NCBI GenBank assembly: GCA_050953105.1
Contig: JBMNMA010000004.1
Coordinates: 558,001 to 622,000, forward strand
Direction of reading: 5' to 3'
DNA: 64,000 bases
DNA from: UBA1206 sp050953105
Lineage (GTDB): Bacteria; Bacillota; Clostridia; Oscillospirales; CAG-382
The first letter of the stretch is position 1; each line of letters starts with the position of its first letter. The notes under the pieces were generated by a model. It saw only the letters and a list, made by a program, of their open reading frames with translations. It was not told where the DNA came from and did not search any database. The position numbers were made by a program, and so were the translations under genes. Below are positions 58,135 through 64,000 of the stretch, piece by piece.

Positions 58135-58974
58135 TTATTGTATTTTTTGTATGTTTTGTTGTTTTTCTTGTTCCTTTTCTTTAGACTTTGCTTTTGCTCT
58201 GGGATCGTCTTCAAGACGGTTTATACGGCAGAAATATTTATAAAACCCGTCCGCCATTTCAAAGCCGGGGGTGTCCTTGTAGCTTTCTCTTATGTCATAC
58301 AGCATTTTTCTTACCACAAGGTTGGATATATATTTTATTTCCACGCTTCCCCAGGATGGAGGATTATCCCCTACGTTAAAGTAGTCCCAATACCTTAAGG
58401 TCTTGCCCTCATCAAGCTTTATCCGGTAGTCCTGGTGGGCGTAGACCATACCGTCGGTACATTCGGAGCCGAAAAAGTCGTCGTTAACCATAAATAACCC
58501 TAAAATCTGCCTGTTACGTTCGCTTTTCCCTTGGGGAAGATACGTTATGATACAAGCCGAGTTGGGACAAAGCCGTGACGGTAACCTCGGTTCCCCCTTG
58601 GAGTAGCCGCTTATATACCTGCCGGTGAATAAGCTCCAGGTGGAAAACACATCCTTAGGCTTGTTTACCGTAAGGCCGAACACTCCCTGGGATTCGGGGT
58701 TGATTTTAAGGCAGTTGAGGCGTCTTAACTTTTCGTGGGCTTCATGTATGGCTTTTTCTTTTTTCTTTTCCTCTATTTCTTTACGGCGTAAAAGCTGCTT
58801 TACAAGCTTTTGGTCTTGGGTGCTTTCAAAGGTAAGAAAACCTCCGAAAGCGTCGGGGAACAGAAACTTTTTAACACATCCGCCGAAATCTATATGGATG
58901 ATATTATCCGAAAGGTTTGTTATAACCCCTCTGCCGAAGGTTATGTGAGAAACTTCTTTTCCCGTTAAATTCAT
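58135..58974 (-). CDS. Hypothetical protein with SH3-like N-terminus and basic C-terminus
   Basis: 279 aa. Residues about 1-60 (GKEVSHITFGRGVITNLSDNIIHIDFGG) look like a small beta-barrel of the CarD/SH3 kind; a charged helix (about 68-92) follows, and a body with several conserved-looking aromatics (STWSLFTGRYISGYSKGEPRLPSR, YWDYFNVG). The C-terminus is a K/E/Q-rich tail. I recognise this as a recurrent clostridial family without an assigned function. Start at ATG 58974 behind AAAGGAG. Confidence 0.7.
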   Translation of the reverse strand: MNLTGKEVSHITFGRGVITNLSDNIIHIDFGGCVKKFLFPDAFGGFLTFESTQDQKLVKQLLRRKEIEEKKKEKAIHEAHEKLRRLNCLKINPESQGVFGLTVNKPKDVFSTWSLFTGRYISGYSKGEPRLPSRLCPNSACIITYLPQGKSERNRQILGLFMVNDDFFGSECTDGMVYAHQDYRIKLDEGKTLRYWDYFNVGDNPPSWGSVEIKYISNLVVRKMLYDIRESYKDTPGFEMADGFYKYFCRINRLEDDPRAKAKSKEKEQEKQQNIQKIQ

Positions 58975-59163
58975 GGCAAATCTCCTTTCTTTAATATTTA
59001 TGTTTTTCAATTCGCCGCTATTCGTTACAATTTTCCGGCCTAAGGCCGGATGGAGAAGAGGAAAAGCGCAGGGTGTAATTAAAACAGCAATATCATATTT
59101 TTTTATGATAAAAAAACATAAAAAAATTCGCCTGTGTGATATTTTTGCACGTATTAAAAAGAA

Positions 59164-59213
59164 AAAGGGCTTTTCACATGACGCAATAAACTGCGTTATA
59201 CAAAAAGCCCTTC
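59164..59213. terminator. Two-tier hairpin in the 58975-59440 gap
   Basis: Outer stem AAGGGCTTTT/AAAAAGCCCTT enclosing inner stem ACGCA/TGCGT, with T/A runs outside. Usable as a terminator on either strand, though no gene reads into it from the left on the plus strand. Nothing else was seen in this gap except the promoter at 59366. Confidence 0.55.
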
Positions 59214-59365
59214 TTGTTCAAGACGGTTCTTTTTTTATTTAATTTTTATCTTATCAATACTATAACATATAAAAATAATAAAATCAAGCCTTTAAATATA
59301 AAAATGTAAAATTAATTATTTATCCGCATAAAAAGAGAAAAGGGTGTGTTTTTTTGCGTTATTTG

Positions 59366-59394
59366 TTGAAATTATAAATCCTTTATGTTAGAAT
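59366..59394 (+). promoter_or_regulatory. Promoter of the DUF6472-like unit
   Basis: TTGAAA (59366-59371), 17-bp spacer, TAGAAT (59389-59394). Confidence 0.7.
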
Positions 59395-59440
59395 AGAATC
59401 GAGGAATAGGCGGAATAATTTTCAAAGGAGGTTTTTGGTT

Positions 59441-59638
59441 ATGAAATTTGTAAAGAAAAATCCCAAATCCAACTGCGAAACCTGCGTATACTTTAACTAC
59501 GACGACAAAACCCGTTGCTATGAGTGCCACATCAGCCTTGACGAGGACGAAATGGCTAAGTTTCTGTCCGCATCCGCCACCGACTGCCCCTATTATAAGT
59601 TTCACGACGATTTCAACCTGCAGCGAAAACAAATTTAA
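59441..59638 (+). CDS. Small Cys-rich protein (DUF6472-like)
   Basis: 65 aa with CETC, CYEC and a later C (TDCPYY), a probable small zinc-binding fold. ATG 59441 follows AAAGGAGG; the in-frame TTG at 59435 is not needed. Function unknown; first gene of a run to the right. Confidence 0.75.
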   Translation: MKFVKKNPKSNCETCVYFNYDDKTRCYECHISLDEDEMAKFLSASATDCPYYKFHDDFNLQRKQI

Positions 59639-59667
59639 TATAATTTTGGAGTTTTTAAAACCTTTTT

Positions 59668-59952
59668 ATGCTTAAAATTCTTGAAACCCTAATGATCGTA
59701 TCCTTCGGCGCATCCTGGCCCTTTTCCATTGCAAAATCGGTTAAATCAAGGTCGACAAGAGGAAAAAGTTTGTTGTTTTTGGTGCTTATCGACTTCGGTT
59801 ACGCCTGCGGCATAGCGTGGAAAATTCTTGAATGGCAACAATCGGGGGTTTTTGCTTATCCCATGGTTGCCTACATACTAAACCTGCTTATGGTTACCAC
59901 TGATATGATGGTATTTTTCAGAAACAAGAAGCTTGAAAAAAGTGAAGCTTAA
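59668..59952 (+). CDS. Small three-helix membrane protein (PQ-loop-like)
   Basis: 94 aa with helices about 3-20, 33-52 and 62-84. FGASWPFSIAKSVKSRSTRGKSLLFLVLIDFGYACGI resembles one PQ-loop/SemiSWEET repeat. Possibly a half-transporter that dimerises. Abuts the next gene with no gap. Confidence 0.6.
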   Translation: MLKILETLMIVSFGASWPFSIAKSVKSRSTRGKSLLFLVLIDFGYACGIAWKILEWQQSGVFAYPMVAYILNLLMVTTDMMVFFRNKKLEKSEA

Positions 59953-60759
59953 ATGAATAGACACATACTTGTCTGCCCCCTGTGCGGGGAAGACCTTACA
60001 GAGGGAACTGCCGGCACAAACAAGGCGTTAAAATGCCCTGCTGGCCATTCCTTTGATATAGCCAAAGAAAATTATGTAAACCTGCTTATCCGCAGCTCGT
60101 CGTCCCCCACCGGGGACAACAGGGAAATGGCAAGAAGCAGGCATGCTTTTTTGTCAAAAGGCTATTATAAATGCCTTGCCGACGCCTTGGGTGAAGTGTT
60201 TTCAAACACCGCCGCCAACACCGCCCTTGACATCTGCTGCGGGGAGGGCTACTACACCGCAGAACTTGCGAACAAAAGTCAATGTGCCTTTTACGGCTTT
60301 GACCTTTCAAAGGATATGGTCCGCCTTGCAGCAAAGCGGGGGTGCGGTGCCTGCTTTTTCGTTGCCAACCTCAATGCCATACCTGTCAAAAGTTGTGCGT
60401 TTGATTTTGCCTTTCACCTTTTTGCCCCCTTTGATAAAGATGAATTTTACCGGGTGGTAGCCGACGGTGGACACCTTGTTACCGTCATACCCGGCAGGGA
60501 GCATCTGTTGGGGTTAAAGGAGATTCTATACAAGGACGTTTATCTAAATGAGGAAGAACCCCCGAATGCCGGGGACTTTGTCCTTGCCGATAAAATAAGG
60601 GTAAAAGCAGATATAACCGTGGAAAAGGAGGATATATTACCCCTTTTTCAAATGACGCCTTATTATTTTAAATCGCCAAAGGAAGGGCTTGAAAGGTTAA
60701 ATACCCTTGATAAGCTTTCCACTCCTACCGAGTTTATAATGCTCGTGTATAAAAAGTGA
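59953..60759 (+). CDS. RlmA-type 23S rRNA (guanine-N1)-methyltransferase
   Basis: 268 aa. N-terminal zinc finger (CPLCGEDL ... CPAGHSFD), the linker SPTGDNREMARSRHAFLSKGYY typical of RlmA I/II, SAM-binding TALDICCGEGYYT and FGFDLSK-like (YGFDLSKDMVRLAAKR). Methylates G745 or G748 in 23S rRNA in known members; the exact base is not predictable here. Confidence 0.88.
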   Translation: MNRHILVCPLCGEDLTEGTAGTNKALKCPAGHSFDIAKENYVNLLIRSSSSPTGDNREMARSRHAFLSKGYYKCLADALGEVFSNTAANTALDICCGEGYYTAELANKSQCAFYGFDLSKDMVRLAAKRGCGACFFVANLNAIPVKSCAFDFAFHLFAPFDKDEFYRVVADGGHLVTVIPGREHLLGLKEILYKDVYLNEEEPPNAGDFVLADKIRVKADITVEKEDILPLFQMTPYYFKSPKEGLERLNTLDKLSTPTEFIMLVYKK

Positions 60760-60766
60760 GGACGTT

Positions 60767-61459
60767 ATGGCTACATGGATAACCCATCTGCGGATTGCTG
60801 AAAAAGTTTTTGAAAAAGTTGACGGCCTTGCCGAAACCGAATTTACGGTTGGCAATATGGCCCCCGACAGCGGTGTTCCCAATGCCGACTGGTCGGTTTT
60901 TACCCCGGGCAGGGATGTTTCACATTACTTTTATCAAGGCCCGGACGGGGTAAAAAATATACATATAGATGCGTTTGACGCAAAATACCTTAATGACGAT
61001 GTTGTTAAAACCTACAATATAGAGCAGCTTTCCTTTTACCTCGGCTACCATACCCATCTGTTTTCTGATATATGCTGGGCAAGGGCAGTCGATTTTCAGT
61101 TGAGGGAAAAGTTTGGCGAAAATTACATATCCGACAAAAATACCTGCCTGTCTAAGCTAAGGTATGATTGGTATGACCTTGATTTTCTTTATCTTTCGGA
61201 TAAAGGGATTTTCCGCGGATTTGAGGTTTATCTGAAGGCTGAAGGCTTTGAAAACACCTTTCTTGACTTCTTTTCGCCCGACGCCTTTGACAACCGGCGG
61301 CAATTTATAACTTCCCATTATCTTGCCGGCAAAGAGGGTGTTTGCCGGGAGTATGATTATGTTACACAGGACGAAATGGATGCTTTTGTGGTCGAAACCG
61401 CCGAAAAAGCGGCGAAATGGATATTGGAAAAAACCAAGCTTCCTTCCTTAAAGAAGTAA
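60767..61459 (+). CDS. Zinc-dependent phospholipase C family protein
   Basis: 230 aa, all-helical family PF00882-like. TWITHLRIAEKVFE at the start, GNMAPDSGVPNADW, and YLGYHTHLFSDICW supply metal-ligand His/Asp residues. No signal peptide, so probably cytoplasmic and not a secreted toxin. Confidence 0.8.
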   Translation: MATWITHLRIAEKVFEKVDGLAETEFTVGNMAPDSGVPNADWSVFTPGRDVSHYFYQGPDGVKNIHIDAFDAKYLNDDVVKTYNIEQLSFYLGYHTHLFSDICWARAVDFQLREKFGENYISDKNTCLSKLRYDWYDLDFLYLSDKGIFRGFEVYLKAEGFENTFLDFFSPDAFDNRRQFITSHYLAGKEGVCREYDYVTQDEMDAFVVETAEKAAKWILEKTKLPSLKK

Positions 61460-61959
61460 AAGCAAGGGTGAAAGATATACCATATCCTACACATATTGTA
61501 ACCGCCGCAGGCTATGTTTTTGATAAAAACGGAAATTTGCTTTTAGTTAAAACAAACTTCCGCGGCTGGGAAATTCCCGGAGGGCAAATTGAAAACGGCG
61601 AAAGCCTTGAGGAAGGCGTATTGAGGGAGATATATGAGGAAAGCGGTATAACCGCCCGGGTAAAATGCCTTAACGCTGTTTATTCAAACATTGCGGCCCA
61701 TACCGACCATGACGGGGTTACCCATGTTCCCACCAAAGTTATGTTTGATTTTATATGCGAATATGTTTCGGGGGAGTGTAAAACCTCTGACGAAACCAAT
61801 GATGTCTTATGGGTGCCGGCCGAAAAGGCTCTTGACTACATAACACTGCCCGTTTTCCGTTACAGAGTAAAAAACGCCCTTGAATTTAACGGCAGGCTGC
61901 TTTATTCCGCCTATGTTTCCCGCCCCGAATTTAAGGTAATTTCAGAAAGATTTATATAA
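61417..61959 (+). CDS. Nudix hydrolase
   Basis: 180 aa. Nudix box GGQIENGESLEEGVLREIYEESG near 56-78. It overlaps the previous gene by 43 bp from ATG 61417, for which no ribosome site is seen; an in-frame GTG at 61468 could be the real start (164 aa). Substrate unknown. Confidence 0.82.
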   Translation: MDIGKNQASFLKEVKARVKDIPYPTHIVTAAGYVFDKNGNLLLVKTNFRGWEIPGGQIENGESLEEGVLREIYEESGITARVKCLNAVYSNIAAHTDHDGVTHVPTKVMFDFICEYVSGECKTSDETNDVLWVPAEKALDYITLPVFRYRVKNALEFNGRLLYSAYVSRPEFKVISERFI

Positions 61960-61982
61960 TATTTCAAGCAAAGGTGTAGTAA

Positions 61983-63695
61983 TTGAAACGATTGTTAAAG
62001 TATATTGAGCCCCTCGTTCCCATGATGTCCCTTGGCCTGGCCATTAAGTTTTTGGGCACCATGATGGATCTTGTCATACCCTCAATCCTTGCCATTATCA
62101 TTGACGACTATGCCAAGGCGGGGATGGAGGGGAAAATATACCTTTACGGCGGTTTAATGGTGCTTTGCGCCGTTATATCGGTGGCGTCAAATATTTTCGC
62201 CAACCGCCTTGCCGCCATATCCTCCGGACGGATAACAAAGGCTATCCGCCGCGATTTGTTTTCAAAAATATCCTACCTTTCGGCAAAGCAGACCGACACT
62301 TTTACTATTCCTTCCCTTATATCCCGTTTAACGTCGGATACATATAACATAAACCAAATGCTTGCCCGCACCCAGCGGATAGGTGTCAGAGCGCCCATAT
62401 TGCTTATCGGCGGAATTATCATAACCCTAACCCTTGACCCGGTGCTGACGCTTATACTGGTGGGAATGCTCCCCTTTATAGCCGTTGTGGTGTATTTCGT
62501 TACAAAATCAAGCGTAAAACTATACACCGCCGTTCAGGAATCCCTTGACCGGCTTACCCGCACGGTGCAGGAAAACTTCACCGGTGTGCGTGTAATAAAG
62601 GCCCTTTCCAAAACCGAATACGAAAAAAGCAAATTCGAGGACCACAACTCCGACCTGAATGCAAAAGAAAAAAAGGTTGGCCTTATAATGTCAATAACCA
62701 ATCCTTCCGCCACCGCCATACTTAACGTGGGATTGACTCTGGTGGTGCTGGCAGGGGCTTTCAGGTCAAATTCGGGTCTTACCACCCCCGGGGTGATTAT
62801 CGCTTTCCAGACCTACTTTACCATTGTGTTAAACGCCATGCTGGGGGTTACCCGGGTGTTTATGACTATCACAAAGGGCGAGGCCTCCGCAAAGCGGGTG
62901 TCTGAGGTGCTTGACACAGAAGAAGATATTGCCGTCTTGGATATACCCAAAGAGGAAAGTCCATATCATATAGAATTTCGCAGCGTAACCTTTTCCTACA
63001 ACAAAACCCAGCCGAACGTAAAGGATATTTCCTTTGCCCTGAAGCGGGGTGAAACGCTGGGAATAATCGGCTCCACCGGCAGCGGTAAAACCACCGTTGT
63101 CAGCTTGTTAAACAGGTTTTACGACCCTGACGAGGGGGAAATACTCATTGACGGGGTTAATATAAAGGCCATTCCCAACGACGTATTGAGAGCCAAGTTC
63201 GGCAACGCATTCCAAAGCGACTTTTTAGTTGGATCCACAATAGGTGAAAATATAAGGTATTACCGGGATATACCCGACAAAGACCTTATTACCGCTTCCC
63301 GTCATGCCGCAGCGGCGGAATTTATCGAAAGCCTGCCCGAACGGGAAAATTATGCCGTCGCTCCCCGGGGTGCCAACCTTTCGGGGGGACAAAAGCAGCG
63401 GATTCTTATTTCCCGGGCGCTGGCCGGTAAACCCGAAATTTTAGTCCTTGACGACGCATCCTCGGCTTTAGACTATAAAACCGACGCTAATCTTAGAAAA
63501 GCCCTTTCCCAAAACTACTCCGACACCACCAAAATTATAATAACCCAGCGGGTTTCCTCCATCCGCCATGCCGACCTGATTCTTGTTCTTGAGGACGGGG
63601 AGGTTATAGGCAAGGGAAAACATGACGAGCTTGTGGAAAGCTGCGAAACCTACCGTATTATAGCGCAGACGCAGATGGGGGAGGGTAGCAAATGA
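61983..63695 (+). CDS. ABC exporter subunit, fused membrane and ATPase domains
   Basis: 570 aa. Six membrane helices (about 15-300) and an ATPase domain (about 330-570): Walker A GSTGSGKTT, signature LSGGQKQR, Walker B ILVLDDASSALD, then the switch His as QRVSS (Gln for His), a change seen in heterodimeric exporters with one degenerate site. Start TTG at 61983 behind AAAGGTG. Partner subunit overlaps by four bases. Confidence 0.92.
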   Translation: MKRLLKYIEPLVPMMSLGLAIKFLGTMMDLVIPSILAIIIDDYAKAGMEGKIYLYGGLMVLCAVISVASNIFANRLAAISSGRITKAIRRDLFSKISYLSAKQTDTFTIPSLISRLTSDTYNINQMLARTQRIGVRAPILLIGGIIITLTLDPVLTLILVGMLPFIAVVVYFVTKSSVKLYTAVQESLDRLTRTVQENFTGVRVIKALSKTEYEKSKFEDHNSDLNAKEKKVGLIMSITNPSATAILNVGLTLVVLAGAFRSNSGLTTPGVIIAFQTYFTIVLNAMLGVTRVFMTITKGEASAKRVSEVLDTEEDIAVLDIPKEESPYHIEFRSVTFSYNKTQPNVKDISFALKRGETLGIIGSTGSGKTTVVSLLNRFYDPDEGEILIDGVNIKAIPNDVLRAKFGNAFQSDFLVGSTIGENIRYYRDIPDKDLITASRHAAAAEFIESLPERENYAVAPRGANLSGGQKQRILISRALAGKPEILVLDDASSALDYKTDANLRKALSQNYSDTTKIIITQRVSSIRHADLILVLEDGEVIGKGKHDELVESCETYRIIAQTQMGEGSK

Positions 63696-64000
63696 ACAAC
63701 ATGCCGGGAATGGGGGGCGGACGGCTCACCCGGGGGGAAACCAGCGGCGACAGGCGCAATTTAGCCAACGCCAAACCTCAGAAGAAATATGTCCTTGTCC
63801 GCCTTTGGAAATACCTTTACAATTATAAATTTTTACTTCTTTTAGCCTTGGTTCTGGTGGTTGCCTCAAACCTCCTTGCCCTTAGGGGGCCGGAATTTTC
63901 GGGTAAAGCCATAAGCGCCATGGGAATAGGCAAGGGGGACGCCGATTTTGAAAAGGTGTTCTACTATGTTATCTTAATGCTTATTTATTACGTTCTGTCG
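63692..64000 (+). CDS. ABC exporter partner subunit, N-terminal part cut by window edge
   Basis: 103 residues visible. A Gly/Met-rich leader (NNMPGMGGGRLTRGE), then VLVRLWKYLYNYKFLLLLALVLVVASNLLALRGPEF-type first membrane helix, as in the second subunit of heterodimeric multidrug/peptide exporters. ATGA overlap with the upstream gene. Confidence 0.9.
   Translation, partial: MNNMPGMGGGRLTRGETSGDRRNLANAKPQKKYVLVRLWKYLYNYKFLLLLALVLVVASNLLALRGPEFSGKAISAMGIGKGDADFEKVFYYVILMLIYYVLS

Noticed and set aside
58973..59242. 89-aa plus-strand ORF in the 58975-59440 gap
   Set aside because: No ribosome site, opposite to the start region of the minus-strand gene, and it crosses the two-tier hairpin.

Overview
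The window reads as a chromosomal segment of a clostridial Firmicute, most likely an uncultured Oscillospiraceae/Ruminococcaceae-type gut bacterium. The evidence is a type III glutamine synthetase, the DapL lysine route under a transcription-terminating lysine riboswitch, a FabT-like/FabK fatty-acid operon, strong AGGAGG ribosome sites, near-consensus TTGACA-17-TATAAT promoters, a CIRCE element, and camelysin/TasA-type secreted proteins with SipW-type signal peptidases. No species call is possible from the sequence alone.

Layout. 1-1243: 3'-truncated glnN. 1.8-7.6 kb: dapA-dapB-dapF-dapL-lysA-methyltransferase operon behind an L box. 7.8-13.6 kb: secreted CHAP/SH3/dockerin-like hydrolase, ahcY, a PlsC-like acyltransferase with a zinc ribbon, and a DUF362 ferredoxin protein. 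14.0-20.7 kb: fabT-like/acpP/fabK/fabD/fabG/fabF/fabZ/accD/accA operon with a tandem operator. 20.7-24.1 kb: lipoprotein, tRNA-Pro, GNAT, and a DUF2089/SHOCT/YvlD-like operon. 25.1-29.7 kb: GH26-like lipoprotein, Xer recombinase, acyl-ACP thioesterase, smpB and ssrA. 29.7-34.4 kb: AT-rich accessory tract that starts with an att-like duplication of the tmRNA 3' end and a serine-recombinase remnant, and carries a lipoprotein, a rhomboid and a CPBP protease. 34.5-53.25 kb: a roughly 19-kb surface-protein system, all on the minus strand. 53.3-64 kb: ordinary housekeeping genes (HAD, Nudix, BioY, DUF4855, Hsp20, GNAT, RlmA-like methyltransferase, phospholipase C family, heterodimeric ABC exporter, truncated).

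The centrepiece is the 34.5-53.25 kb block. Five sequences match the c-di-GMP-I (GEMM) riboswitch core: four in a 330-bp tandem duplication ahead of the first operon and one ahead of a single-gene unit. Downstream are a degenerate EAL protein, six exported camelysin/TasA-like proteins (one of 1243 aa), a membrane-anchored relative, two Ser-His (SipW/ER-type) signal peptidases, a membrane-anchored McrB-like AAA+ ATPase, a DUF2357 (McrC-like) protein whose nuclease region is replaced by a long charged helix, and a membrane GGDEF-EAL protein. I infer a c-di-GMP-controlled surface filament or matrix whose export or assembly uses a McrBC-derived ATPase pair, with EAL proteins giving feedback. The parts are recognisable families; I do not know of this combination as a described system.

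A second theme is a family of modular intergenic repeats present in seven copies, often between convergent genes or beyond operon ends.
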